Source: Psoroptes ovis
Lineage: Eukaryota > Arthropoda > Arachnida > Sarcoptiformes > Psoroptidae
NCBI GenBank assembly: GCA_002943765.1
Contig: PQWQ01000002.1
Span: forward strand, 2,170,001 to 2,234,000
Length of the DNA stretch: 64,000 bases
Direction: 5' to 3'
How positions within the stretch are numbered: the stretch's first letter is position 1; every line of letters starts with the position of its first letter. Below the pieces are notes generated by a model. The model ran no database searches. It saw only the letters and a program-made list of their open reading frames with translations, and was not told where the DNA came from. A program made the translations under genes and the position numbers. Positions 27,101 through 40,091 of the stretch are shown piece after piece.

Positions 27101-29568
27101 GGATATGATGGCATTGATTGACCGCCATAAGCAGAGGTCTGCATCATTGAATGATAATTTGAGATTTGCGATTGATCGGCTGTCATCGGATCTCCAATGC
27201 GGATACTTTTATTATGATCATATAATGATGATGTTTCATTTTTCAAAGACGATTGTTTAGATTGCTGACTGGACATTGATTCATATGATGACGGTGGTGG
27301 TAATGAACTATTCATGTAATTGTTTTGATTGATGGGATGTGGTAATGAGGATGATGAGGAAGATGAAGATGATGTTGTTTTTGTTGATGATGAAGATGAT
27401 GTAGGATGAGTATTGGATGATGACGAAGAATTATATGTCGATTGCGAATATTCACTATTTTCCGTTTGTAAATCATTCGATTTATTGTTTGTGGATGCTG
27501 AGTTGGGATATGGTGAATAAGATGATGACGTAATCAAATTAGAATCATTAGCATTTGTCGAATGTGATTTATTAGATGCTGAAGATGATAAATGTTGAGC
27601 ACTGTGTACTAATGATGGCTGCATTATAGAGCCTGGTCCACTAGATTTCAATGAATGAGTATTTGAAACTGCCATCGGAGTATTCGATGCATTTTGTAGT
27701 GGCCACCCGCTGCTTGCACCTGGTTGTGCAGAATTTGGCTGTGGATATTGATGATAAGGAAATTGCGGACTTGGTGTGGATGGCGATGATGAATAATGGG
27801 AAAACAATTTGCTACTTTGAGATTGTGACTGAGATGGAGATATTGGTGATGAACTTGTATTAGCTGGATAAAAGGTGTTATTCGACGAACTATTTGTTTT
27901 AGACGCAGTTGTCGATGTATTACTGCTGGTTCCGGATGCTAAATGAGGCATGACCATTTGCTCAAGCTGTTGAAGACTGGATGGTTTTCCAGTGCTTGTT
28001 GGATTTGGTAAATGATGGCTTGAATTAGAACTGTTCGTGGAAAAAGATGATGATCCTTGATTTGAATTTTGTGTTGAACTTGTTCCGACTGATGGCGGCC
28101 CAGGAGTGTGAGATGTAGGTCGCATTGGTGATCCAGCTGGCGACGCAGTATTTGTTGTCGTTCTTCTTGGACTATTCACCGGCATTTGTGACGTAGCTGA
28201 TGAGCCCGTTGAGTAACCGCCATTATTCGAACGATATTGAGGACTATTGGGCGTCTGTGACGCACTGTTTGCTGGGGGTGTAGAATATGGTGACAATCTA
28301 GCTTGATTCGCTGGATCATATGATGAAATACTGGGAGCATATGATGAATAATGTGAGAACCTTGATGCAGGTGAATTGCTCACAGCTGCAGCTGGTGGTA
28401 CTGAATTAGCATTTGTCGTTTGATTTGATTGTTGTTGTTGATTTGATGGTGCTGATTGCTGTTGTGAATTGTTATTATAGGAAGCTAATTGGCTGTTATA
28501 TTGTTGATGTTGACTTCTCGATGTACTTGAACTTCGAGAACTAGATGATGCTGGTGGTATTGGTGGCGGTGGTTGTGATTGAGAGCTTGAGGATAAGGAT
28601 CCAGCTCCATAATTGGTCGAATAGGTTGATGATGGATCATTGGACATATGATTAGGAAAATAAGGGTTACTCGAACTGGAAGTTCCATAATCACTGCCAG
28701 CGGAGAATTGTGACGTTCGTGAACTACTTGAATGCAATGGATTAAGTGTCGAAGAGGGTTGTGATGAGTTGCTTGTCGCTCCCGGCGTACTTTGCGATGG
28801 ACTTTGAAAATTAGTGAATGGAGATTGCTGTAAATGTGATGGCATTGATGATTGACCAGATGACGACCATAATTCACTAGTACTGCCACCGTGGTAACTA
28901 GATGATGAATTAGGTAATGATGAAGCATAAGGTGAATATTGTGAAGGCATTGTTGGATGTCTAGCACTCGTATGTAGCGAACTGGGCGAATGCAATCGTT
29001 GACCGGAATATTGGGCTGCCATCATAGCCGCTTGATGTGGTGGTGGCGCCCCATAAGAACTGCTCAATGAATGATGACCACCTGAAGCTGCCAGATGCGA
29101 AGCTTGACTCATAGATAATCCTGGATATGAATCCAATGCTCCGTGTGGTGGGGGAGGTGGCATATAATTTTGTGAATACTGAGAACTAATCGATGCAGTT
29201 GGTGCTGAACCATAACCAGGATAATTTTGATGTAATTTATTTGACATTGATAATGGATCACTACTTTGTGGATATCCAGGTCTTGGTTGAGATCCAGCCG
29301 GTGTAGGTAAAGAATGGTATGGTGATTGTCCTGGTACTGGTGGCGGCCCAACACCACCAGGTGGCATCAAACCTAATCCATGTGGTGGTGGTGGCGGTTG
29401 TCCATGACCTGGTGGTTGACTTGTATTTTGTACTGCTGCATTTGCTGCAGCATAACTTGGATGATAACCTTCATGTCAAAAATAAATGATGCATTAATTT
29501 GAAAGAAACATACAAAAAATTCAATGAGACATACCAAATGTATCACCAAGTAATTGATAGTCAGCCAT
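15115..29568 (-). CDS. kis: CHD7/Kismet-type chromodomain helicase (chromatin remodeller)
   Basis: Nine exons (29568..29535, 29468..23420, 23354..23166, 23094..22620, 22413..20696, 20465..17036, 16973..16830, 16766..16635, 16578..15115) join in phase to about 4,544 residues. The first 1,650 are Ser/Pro/Gln/Asn-rich, with an AT-hook-like stretch near residue 900 (GKGRPKK, then RGRGRGRG). Tandem chromodomains lie near 1700 (EEFYVKYKNLSYLHCDW) and 1940 (HYLVKWRGLSYEESTWE). The SNF2 ATPase has DEMGLGKTIQ near 2035, DEAH near 2146, TGTPLQNN near 2172 and ARCHRIGQ near 2440. SANT/SLIDE-like sequence follows (WTRSEFFKVEKGLLTYGWGR; WPRDRVLQIRLENVCLAVEK), as in CHD6-9. The last 1,500 residues are Ser/Asn/Ala-rich. 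Tandem chromodomains and the post-helicase region separate it from ISWI and CHD1. Fly Kismet promotes transcription elongation and developmental gene expression. I could not find a BRK domain. The neighbouring transporter is convergent. Confidence 0.95.
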
Positions 29569-32500
29569 TATTCAATAAAATATATTTAATTAATTTAAAT
29601 ATGCTTGAATATGACCAACAAATTATTTTTATTAAATTGATGATTGATTGACAGATTTTTGATGAAGAAGAAAAAAACAAAACACAAATTTCACAAGAAT
29701 TAAAGTGAATAAAAATATACGAATATTCAAAAACAAACGCAGACACACAAACACATATAGATGTAAACACACAGAGAAAAAAAAATACAGGCGATTACTG
29801 AAGATATGATTTATGAAATTTGAATGTATTCAAAATTTGTTGATATCTTTTTTTCTTTCAATTGTTTATTCAAAATTCGAAATGTGAGTTTGAGTTAATC
29901 CATCTAATGATAACGTGTTATTACATATTTATTTCAATATATTTTCTTGTAAATGCTCGAAATTTAATTTGATTTAATTCACTCAAGAATCTTGATTCAT
30001 TCAGTGCGACTTTATGTGAAATAATAGAATAAATAAATGAATGAAAATCCTTAAAAGTTCGAATTTCGAAAATCTGTTTGAAAAGGACGAAAAAAAAAAT
30101 TATTTTCGAAAATTAAAATATTGAAATTATTAATAAAAATTTTTACAAATAAAAATAATAATAATGATACACAATAATTGATAAACATAAATCAATATGC
30201 GTATTTGTAATTGTACATTAATTTTTTTCTACTGTTTGTTTCACAATTTTTTGTCAAAATTTTACATACAAAAAAAAGTAAATAAATCAATTTTCTCTCA
30301 AAATTTTAAAAGTAGAAAAATTTATTCAATAAAATATTTTGATGTAATTTGAGTTGATTGAATTGATTGGAGACAAAAGAGATTATGTAATCCTAAATTT
30401 TAAATTAAGAAAATTTATCCGAATTTTAAAAATTTTTGAAAAATTATCAGAATGTATCGATTAGAATATTATAATCAGAATCGTTTTCTCAATTTTTTGA
30501 AATCAAACAAAAAAAAAAAAAAAAAGCCAAATAAATGATGTAAACATTTGGAATTAAGATAAAATAGAAATCATTGATATTTCGATGTATCAAGATACAC
30601 ACATCATATTTATTATTATTCTACTTCTACTTTTTTTGTAATTCATCAATTGTAATACTTTTGACGGCCATATACAATCGTAGTTGGCAAAAAAAGAAAA
30701 AAAATTCATTTATTGTTTTATTATCATTATTGTTTACACATCAAAATATTGAATGATGGGTGATCATCATCATCATCATCATTTACCATCAATTGTAAAT
30801 GATATTTTTTTTCGATCAAACATTTTGCTACTACAACAATGAACAAACAGCCAAAAAACAAAGCAAGAAATATCCTGGATTTTTTCTATCGGTATTTATA
30901 ATTCGTATTTCATAAAATTCTTTTGAATAAACAAAAAAAATCGATTGATTTGAACAATTGAATCGATTTTTCTTTGTTTGAATTAAAATTATGAAAAAAA
31001 TATTTTTGAAATTCATTTACGTATGATAATATTACAAATACAATAGTAACAATAATAAACAACAACAACAACAAAACATTATTATTATTGATATATTATT
31101 TTGACAATCTGCTTGCTCAAATATTTTCTATCGAGCATCTTTTGAGCATATTATTATTAATGAAAGACTAAAAAAAGAATACAATAGCATACAAGAGCAT
31201 CAAATTCATGTGTACAATAATAAAAAATGAGAAATATACAAATTATTATGTCAAACCAGATTGTTTTTTTTTTTTTCATAAAAATATTTTATTTTTGTTG
31301 TTGTTAACTTTTTCAACAGCCACAACAACAACAGTAATAACAACAATAGAAAATACCGATTAATAATTAAATGTTCAGTATACAAAAATACCATGAACGA
31401 ACAAGAATAATTTTTTCTTATGATAAAACTTATATGCTTAGGTATGACCAGGCAATGATACCTCGTTTTAGAATTTCTTTGGATCTATTTATAAATTCAA
31501 GATGGTAATTTGATGAATTAAAGAACTTTTAGACGAGAAATATTTCTCAGAATATTTAGGAGGAATTTCAATAAATTCATTCAATATCTTTGATACATTT
31601 TAATCAATATAAGTTAACGAAATTTGATTAACCCATGCTCTAAAATATTTTGGATCGTATTTAAATTTGCATTGACATCTTTTACTCAAGTCAAATAGAT
31701 CTGAGACAAATATTATCAAATCTTATTTGGACAGAGATTTTCCTCAGAAAAACTAATTCAAATTCCGAAATACCGATACAATACAACAAAACGATACGAC
31801 AGAAAAATAAGACAAAAGAATAAAAGAACGAAACTAAGGAAAATATTCAACTCTCTCTCTATTCATCAACATATTTCTTGAATATCCGATCTTAAAGAAG
31901 TCAATGGTAAAATGATAATAATGAAAAAGAACGGGAAAAAGCAAGTTTCTTCTATTATTCAATATCAATAATACTTGAATATATTCACAGACACACACAC
32001 CGAAATATACATGTATATAAGCATCATCCATTCATATATGAACATTTTGTGAACAGATAAACAAAACTAAATGAATGAGTATTAAAAAATAACCAGAAAA
32101 TTCAGTTTTTTTTATTTTATTCAAAAAATATAGATTTTCAATTTGTTATATACGTATGGATTTTTCATTTTTAAAGAAAAATTTTACATTTTTTAATGCC
32201 ACGCATGCACACGTTTTTATATAATAATAATGATAATCAAAATAATGAATGATGAATGAATATTATTATTTTGATTATTATTACATAAAAAAATATATAA
32301 AGAATATTTTATATGCATGTAATGTGTAGAGAAAATATCAAAATATATCATAATAATAATGAGAGATGAAAAAATTTATGTAAAAAAAATATATTATATA
32401 ACATGATAAACTAAGAATCGTTAAGTAGAATTATGCGAAAGAAAAATTTAATATGAATTCATCTATTCACAATAAATTGAATTTCAATTACAATTCAATA

Positions 32501-33204
32501 ATTAGAATTATTCAAGATGTAAACATCAATTTTTTCTATAAATTTAAATATGGCTCCTATGCTAATATTTTTTTATGAATTCAAAATCATTTATATATGT
32601 GAATTCAATCCCATAAAATAGAATGAATATTATTTAACAATCAATCGCTATCTACTGAGTAAAAATAGTTATATATAATATTTAAGAGAATTTTCCCCAT
32701 AAATATGTTTGTCATATTATTATCAAGAGAATCATTATTGAAAATTGTTTAGATTTCATTTTTTGTTTTGATTTTTCTCAAGAATTTTTAAAAAATTTTC
32801 ATGGATTTAAATTTCCAGAAATTTTTTCATAAACCCAGGAATTTTAAAAAATTTCAAGATTCTTATAATAATTAAAAAAAATCCTGTAAGAAAAAAGTTT
32901 AACCTTTTTTTTCCCAGGAAGTTCATGGTCAATGTCAAAGACTATCATAAAATTCCTATCTTTTATTACTACAAAAATTCTTTAATAGTCGATTATAAAT
33001 TCTTCAAATAAGTATAAATTCTTGAAATATTCAAAATTACATCTCATAAAGTTTTTCATCTATTTAATCTTTGTTTCAGTGATTTTCAATGCTTTCAGAA
33101 ACAATAAAAATAAAATTTTGTAAAAATGCCGGAAAAATATATGATTCGATGCTTTTTATATAAGGTTTTAGATGGCGAATAACATGCAAGTTATATAGAA
33201 AATC

Positions 33205-33223
33205 AAAAAAAAAAAAAAAAAAA
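33205..33223 (+). repeat. 19-nt poly(A) tract
   Basis: An uninterrupted run of A in gene-poor sequence. There is no clear target-site duplication, so it is read as a simple homopolymer. Confidence 0.85.
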
Positions 33224-34634
33224 TAATTTTTTCTCTAGGAAAATACTTAAACAAAACTATATTTTGATTAAAATTTTGAGCAACAACAAACAATGATAAT
33301 AATGATCATAAAAGAATGTCCGGCTTATCAATGGGTGATGCGTATTATTTTAAAGGAATTCTAAATGAAAAAAATGAATACGATTTCATAAACTTTTAAG
33401 AATATGCATGATTTCGATATAATTTGAAATATTACAATTGTCAATTTTCCAAATAAAAGTGTTAAAGAATAATTACTAATTATCTTTGAGAATGATTTTT
33501 TTAGCTTTCGTATTCATAAAATTATTCAAGAATTTTGATTTATGCACAATTTTTTTTTGTACATTATTCATAAAAAGATTGTGCCAAGTTGATTTCAATT
33601 AATGAATCTATGAAAAAAAACATTTTGCAATTTTTAGAAAAAGAAGAATAGGAAATGATTTGATGATGCTAAAAAAATTACAAATTGATGTCAACATTCA
33701 AATACGATTCTATTATTTATTGATATGTTCATGATTGTATTGATGATTAAGTGATGTTGAATAAAAGAAAATTTGAAGAGTTCAACCATGCAATGATTTA
33801 AAGCAAAAACTCACCAATGAATGAGTAAAAACAAAAAAAGTCAATTTTATTAAGTATATTTCTGATAAAAAGCTGCCGGCAAAGTTTGGTTAAAAATTCT
33901 TCAAAATTCTATTCATAGGTTGTCAATTCCGATTTGTTTCATAAATGAATGATCAATTATTCGATTGTGGGATTCTATCGAAGAAAATAAGAAGATATCA
34001 CATTTTTCATTGATAAATGTCGATTTAAAATTGTTGAATGTTGGAATTAATAATTAATTTAAATCAAATTTTGATTCATTTATCAAAAATTTCATTTCAT
34101 TTATCAAATTATTGAAAAACACAGTGGATGAGTATAATCAAATGATGCATTGTCTATCAAGATAAACGCATCAATCAAAACACAAAAGTTCATAATTTCT
34201 TTGAGATGTTGAATCTTATTTTGTAAATGCTTTAGAAAATCATAGAATGTGAAACTGATGATATTTCAATTCTTTGATTAAAAGAATAATTGAAAGAAGT
34301 AAAAATTAGAATTTCCATGGTGCAAAACATTCATGTTGAATTGTTTCTTTCATCATTATCATTAATTAAAATTCAATGAATGTTCAATAATAACACCGAT
34401 GATGATGGTGACCAATACTCATAATACAAAAACAAAAACACATTTTTTTTTGTTATTGTTGTTGTGTGTCCATGGAATAAATGTCCACGACATCATCATC
34501 ATTGTTATTGTTGTATTTCATCATTAATATTACTAGTATTATTATTTCACACATTCAATCAAATAATATAATTCTACCATCATTATTATCATCAAAAAGA
34601 TATCAACAACAACAATTATTAAAAATGATATTTC

Positions 34635-34663
<29 letters not shown>
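34635..34663 (+). repeat. 29-nt poly(A) tract
   Basis: An uninterrupted A run, inside an otherwise open frame beginning at 34481 that is rich in Ser, Ile and Leu. The exact length in an assembly may be unreliable because homopolymers this long are error-prone. Confidence 0.85.
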
Positions 34664-34668
<5 letters not shown>

Positions 34669-37482
34669 ACCACCACAATTAACGCAACATTAATAACAAC
34701 AAATAGTAATAATAATAATACTTTTTGATGATACCAAATAATGAAACGAATGAAGAAAGAAAGAAAGAAACGAAAAAATCAACTAATATCATTCATTCAA
34801 TTGTGATTATTATTGTGTTTGGTAGTTTTCTTTCTTATATCACCACTGATTCTTCAATCAACATCCTCTCTTTTTTGTTGTTGCTGCTGTTGTTGTTGCT
34901 GTAATTTTCTTTTGTATTTTACATACAAAAAAAAAAGAAGAAAAAACACCAGACGTCATCTTATCGTCGTCATTGTTTTCTCAAAAAGCTCACATAAACA
35001 CACATTTGTATTTTTATTGGCTCATAGCAAACAGATACACATATAAATTATACAAAAAAACACAAACACAAACAAAAAACCTGGCTGTATTTTTCCCATT
35101 TATCATTTCGTATATTCTCATATATTCATTTATTTTAAGCCGCCATCTTCATTATTTTCGAATGTTTTTGTTTTGGGTGAAAAATTGAGCATCTCTCATT
35201 TTGTTGTGGTAGTGGCGATAAAGCGGTTATGTTATGAGCGGTGATACTTTCGTAGAAGTGGTCACAGTCATTGTTATAGTAGCGGCTAATTCATGAATTA
35301 TTGAGTAACATATCATTATTCATTCATAATTCATTTTTTTCCTCTTGTTCTGGGCTAGCAGTGAAACATTGTTAGCAGAGATTATAATTCAATGAATTCC
35401 GAGTTTTGCAAATGCTGCTACCACGGCTTACATAATACGGATGTGTCTAGTGTCTCGAGAATGAGGAAGAAAATCTGCTCATTCGTTTTGTGTGCTACTT
35501 CCTCATAATTTTTGTTTTATCTATTTTTTTTGCTCATTTTTTAACTCATCGAATACTAAAATTATTTTTTTGAGCGAAAAAAAAAAAATACAGGAAAACC
35601 TTGTTTTATTATTAATTCTAAATTTTTTTTATTGATTCGATTCAGGAATAATAAATTCTAAAATTCCGATATTTTTATATCCGAAATTTAGGAAATTGAT
35701 AATAAATCTTATAAGAAACTTGATTGCGTTGATAAACAGAATGAAAACGCGACAAAAATTCATAAGAAAAAAGTATTGAACGAAAATCGATAATCAATTC
35801 GGTGATATATCGTTCAATTTACTCGGAAAATTACGATCATCAATCATTTCAGACATGAAGAAACAAAAATATCACAAGAAATTTCTACGAAATATTGACA
35901 TTTGCTAAGACATTTATATATACCATTGCTATCAACAACTAATATTTCCGAAACCGTGAAGAAATATTAGCACAGCTGCGGTCAATCATATATAGCTTGT
36001 GCTGTTTGTATATTTGTTGAGTATTTATGCTCAGACACATTTTTTTTTTTTTTTTGAAAAAAAAACAGCAGCTGGACAATGGACTTGACTAATAATATTC
36101 GATTATGAATATCATGTTCAAATTGAAAATGGAAGAGTTTCCATCATCAACAATATTGTAACATAAACCGCCATCGGCAGCAGCAGCAATAAATGATGAA
36201 AACGAAAAATCAATTCATGAAAAAAGACATCTACCACTTCGTACATTTTTAACTCATTTTCAGAATCATTATTGATCGACAAATCAATTCAATTGTCAAC
36301 TTTAATTATTTTCATCTCTACTACAGCCACCACCACACAGTCCTTTCACCTTTGTGGAAAACAATTTTCAACGTAAAAATAATAGTAGGAGCTGTATGCT
36401 GCTAGAGTATGTTCAATGTTGTTATATCTACAATTATTTAATCAACCACTTCCATCCAAAATTTAAATTGATCAATGAGAAAATATTTAAATATTCATTC
36501 ACCTTTTGTTTTGATAAATTTCGAGTGAAATTTCAAGTCTCAAAAAAGAAAATGCCGAAACGAAAGTAGCGGCAGCTGCTGGTAGTAAATTTTTCATAAT
36601 GCCAAAAAGATTGACAAGTCTTAGATTATTCTGGATTATTCTCCTAAAATGTTTATTTTTCACCATTGATTATCATTGCTGAATCTGATCCGATTACAAA
36701 TATCTTTTGTATATCGATATATGAGTATATTATATATGTATGGATCCACCATTTTTTTCTCGATTCCTGATTTGAAAACAAAAACTAAATGATAATCTGA
36801 ATAATGAAAAATTAAAGAATTTCATTCTCTTTTTTAGGCGCATGTTTTCCATTCTTTTTGATTCTTCAATTTTTCGGCTCTTAGACTCTTTGATTTGATT
36901 ATATGAATATCTCGAAGCAAATAAAGAACGAGAAGAAGACATGAAAATCGATCCAAATCCATCAATTGATGTCCATCGATTGATTTGCCTTCCCCTCCCC
37001 CCTGAAATATTGTTTTTCGCTTCACTTCGTCTGTTTGGATTTTTCCAAAATTTTTTTCGGTCCAAAAATCTGTCCACCTAATGAGATTGCTCATGATTAT
37101 CATGTATTTTAGAGAAATTAATGATGACTGATTATTATCATTATCATTATTTGTTTGTTATTTGAATCCCCCAGCTTTTATTTTATATTTTGGCATATTT
37201 TCTTTACTTGAATATTTACTCATGAATTAATCATTGAATTTGCAAACGCGATAACAAACACCATGTTGGGCGTTGTTATTATTGTTAATATCCATAATAA
37301 AATATGGATCAATAATGGAAGAATCTGGAAATTTTGAAATTATTGAAAGGTTCGCACCTTAATTCTTTTGACAAACTGCGTTTTTTATTTGGATTTTGAA
37401 TTGTCTTGTGATTAGGAGATGATTATTTTTGAAATTTTTTGACTAATTTTGAAAAATTAAAAATTTAAATTGTGAAATAAAT

Positions 37483-38448
37483 ATGGGAAATAAAGTAGCC
37501 GTATTCACTGATCAACAATTGGAAAATTATCAGGTATCATCATATTTGACATTAATTTATTGGTTGTGTTTGATTTAATTCTAATCTTTATTGATCTTTT
37601 ATCAAAGGATTGTACTTATTTCACAAGACAAGAAATTTTGACGTAAGTTTTTGAGTGAACTCATGATGATGATTTTGATTGAATAATTGATTGATTGATT
37701 TTTTCTTATGTTTCAAATTAATGAAAATAAATATTCAAAGTGTTTATAAAAGATTTCGTGAATTAGATCCTAAAGTTGTACCAGCAATTATGACAAAAGA
37801 TGAACCACATACCATATCGGTATCGATGGATAAAATAATTAAAATGACAGAATTAAAAGAAAATCCATTCAAAGAAAGAATTTGTAAAGTATTCTCTCAT
37901 GATGGTACCGGTAATTTAACATTCGATGATTTTATCGATATGTTATCCGTATTCAGTGATAATGCAAGTCGTGATAATAAAATTTATTATGCTTTTAAAA
38001 TTTATGGTTTGTTTTGATAATGAAATATGAATTTTATCATGGTAAATTTACATATTCATTGAAATTCATTTCTTTTTTTGCAATAGATTATAATGGTGAT
38101 CAATTAATAAATGGTGATGATGTTGAACAAGTTGTACAAGCATTGACTAGAAATGAATTAAATCAAGATGAAATAGCAATCGTCAGGGAAAAAGTATTGG
38201 AAGAAGCTGATATTGATGATGATAAATGCATTTCATTTTCAGAATTTCGTCATGTCATAAGCAGAGCACCAGAATTTCTTAAGTAAGTCATTCATTTTGA
38301 ATCCATATTTAGCAAAATTTAATGAATCCTATTCTTTTGAATTCCAACATTATGTCAAATTCATTCAAAAATTTATGGAAATATGAAAAATTTGTCTCAT
38401 CAAATTTATTCGATATTCAATAATAGCACATTTCATATGCGAATTTAA
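37483..38448 (+). CDS. CIB2: CIB2-like calcium- and integrin-binding EF-hand protein
   Basis: Five exons (37483..37533, 37608..37642, 37741..38006, 38087..38282, 38427..38448) join in phase to 189 residues; human CIB2 has 187. The start MGNKVAVFTDQQLENYQDCT carries the Gly2 of an N-myristoylation signal and matches CIB2. ENPFKERICKVFS and GNLTFDDFIDMLSVF are family blocks. EF-hand 3 has the loop starting Asp118 (DYNGDQLINGDD), with Asp rather than Glu at position 12 as in other CIBs. EF-hand 4 has Asp159 to Glu170 (DIDDDKCISFSE) and looks able to bind calcium. The last exon is only 22 bases and gives TFHMRI, the counterpart of the CIB2 ending TFHIRI. CIB2 binds integrin tails and TMC channel complexes in mechanosensory cells; fly CIB2 acts in phototransduction. 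The end faces the KIAA0513-like gene, 310 bp away. Confidence 0.94.
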
Positions 38449-38758
38449 ATCGAAAAATACATAAAATTTCTGCACTTTTAAACAACAACGAATTCATTAA
38501 ATGAATCAATTAAATTTTTTTAAAATGCAATCAACGAATATAAATTATCGATTCACATCAAAATATGATAAAATCTGATAATCAAATATTACTATTCATT
38601 CGCCATCTAATGACTGAATTTTGAAGATATGAAAAAAAAATTTCTTGAGATTTTTCTAAGGCTAAATCATTTGATGATAATTAGGCAATATGACAATTAA
38701 TCAGGCAATTTATTCAATTCACTGAATGATAATTGTTTTCTTGGTTGGACTCAGTGAT
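38449..38758. other. Convergent gap between CIB2-like and KIAA0513-like genes
   Basis: These 310 bases must contain both 3' untranslated regions. No AATAAA on the plus strand is evident for the CIB2-like gene, so it may use a variant signal. No open frame of note is seen. Confidence 0.5.
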
Positions 38759-38763
38759 TTATT
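38758..38763 (-). terminator. AATAAA overlapping the stop codon of the KIAA0513-like gene
   Basis: On the minus strand the last codons read CAA TAA ATC, so AATAAA includes the stop codon. It could serve as a signal if the 3' untranslated region is very short, or be accidental. Confidence 0.25.
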
Positions 38764-40091
38764 GATACATATTTTCAATATTTTCTTCAAGAATTTTAAA
38801 TTGTTCTGTTTAAGAATAGAAGTAGAATAAAATTTAGTTGAATTCAGTCACAATTCTATATTTATTCACAATTTACCTGTCGTAATATTAGCGATTGTAC
38901 TTTGTTTATGCAGAAATTCCTGACAAAATTCTTTTGGCAAATCCAATGCATGGATGTTGTACGTAAATGTACTGGAAACGATTTAAAAATGGAAATTGAA
39001 ATAAATTGGAAATCATTAAAAATTTAAATTTTTCAATAAACATACCCTAATTGTCCAAATGTTAGATTTGCATGAAATTGCCAGTCATAATAATGATTAC
39101 TTCGATTATTTTTTTCATAAAATTTTTCACGTTCACATTGGATTGCATCGAAAAATGCTGCATTCCAAAAACGTTTCAGTTTCCAAATTGGTTGATCACG
39201 TAATATTGTAAATAGATATTGCTTATTACTGTTATTATTGTTGCCAGTAGATTTTTGTTTGGTAAATTGATGTTTAAGTGATTGATTCTTGAATGACGAT
39301 CGATGATAATAATCACAATTTTGATCACCATTATGATAATAATAATATGTAAAACACATATTCATCAATATTTTTGCCGGTTGAAAATCATCTGATTCTG
39401 AACATTCAAATAAAATGATGGCAAAATATTGTGCAAGACTATAGAATGTTGATTCATCAAGAATACATTTATAATGATTACGTTTTTGGCTGATAATACG
39501 TGCGAACCATTTTCTACCGGATTCCATTTGTGAATAATGACCAAATTTCGATTTTTCATTCAATGTTATTGTTTTACATTTTGTAAATATTTTATCAATA
39601 AATTGTTCCATAAAATGTCGTCCATCATCATTATCATCATCACCATCATCATCATTAGCTATTGTTGTATTTGTTGCTATTGTTTCACTATCATAATAAC
39701 CAGACGATGTAGTTGAATTAAATGATGAACAACGTTTAATGAATTTTATCTGTTCATCATCAACATAATAATCATGATTATGATGACAATGATTAGCATG
39801 ATGTTCAGTATCAATCGATTCAATACTAGTACCAATGTCACTTGCTTGTATCCATTCATTATGCTTATCTTGCTGTTGTCTATTTTGTTGCATTTGATGA
39901 TTATGATCATCATCATCCGTGGATCGTAAATCTAATAATGATGTAGAAACACGCAAATCATTCTTATTTTCGGAGAAATTTAATGTTTCTGAACTTTTGG
40001 ACCGATTTTTTGCTTGAACATTACTCTTGAGGCTATTATCTGATTTCATTGAATGAATATCGATCGAATCTGAGTTGTATTGAGAATTCAT
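38759..40091 (-). CDS. KIAA0513-like protein with C-terminal SBF2 domain
   Basis: Three exons (40091..39046, 38971..38877, 38805..38759) join in phase to 395 residues. Residues 1-155 are poorly conserved and Ser/Asp/His/Gln-rich. From about 160 the sequence matches the SBF2-type domain of vertebrate KIAA0513: GRKWFAR, FYSLAQYFAIILFECSESDD, MNMCFTYYYYHNG, LRDQPIWKLKRFWNAAFFDA and NLTFGQLGTFTYNIHALDLP. The last two exons were found by splicing; they restore the C-terminal FLHKQSTIANI and EQFKILEENIENMYQ, which match the vertebrate end. KIAA0513 is a cytoplasmic protein of poorly known function, linked in the literature to neuroplasticity and cytoskeleton; I infer nothing further. The domain has an Asn-rich insert (near GNNNNSNKQ) relative to vertebrates. 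The gene is convergent with the CIB2-like gene. Confidence 0.9.

Larger units (their letters stand above)
29569..37482. other. 8-kb gene-poor region between CHD and CIB2-like genes
   Basis: The two flanking genes are divergent, so their promoters and 5' untranslated exons must lie here. I see no supported coding exon. Content includes a 19-nt poly(A) at 33205..33223, a 29-nt poly(A) at 34635..34663, CAT and CAA/TTG repeats, a less AT-rich patch at about 35195..35500, and overlapping charged open frames at 36730..37103 on the minus strand without recognisable homology. Confidence 0.6.

Noticed and set aside
15245..29260. Long plus-strand and alternate-frame ORFs across the CHD gene
   Set aside because: They are shadows of the biased Ser/Gln/Asn codons of the real minus-strand gene.
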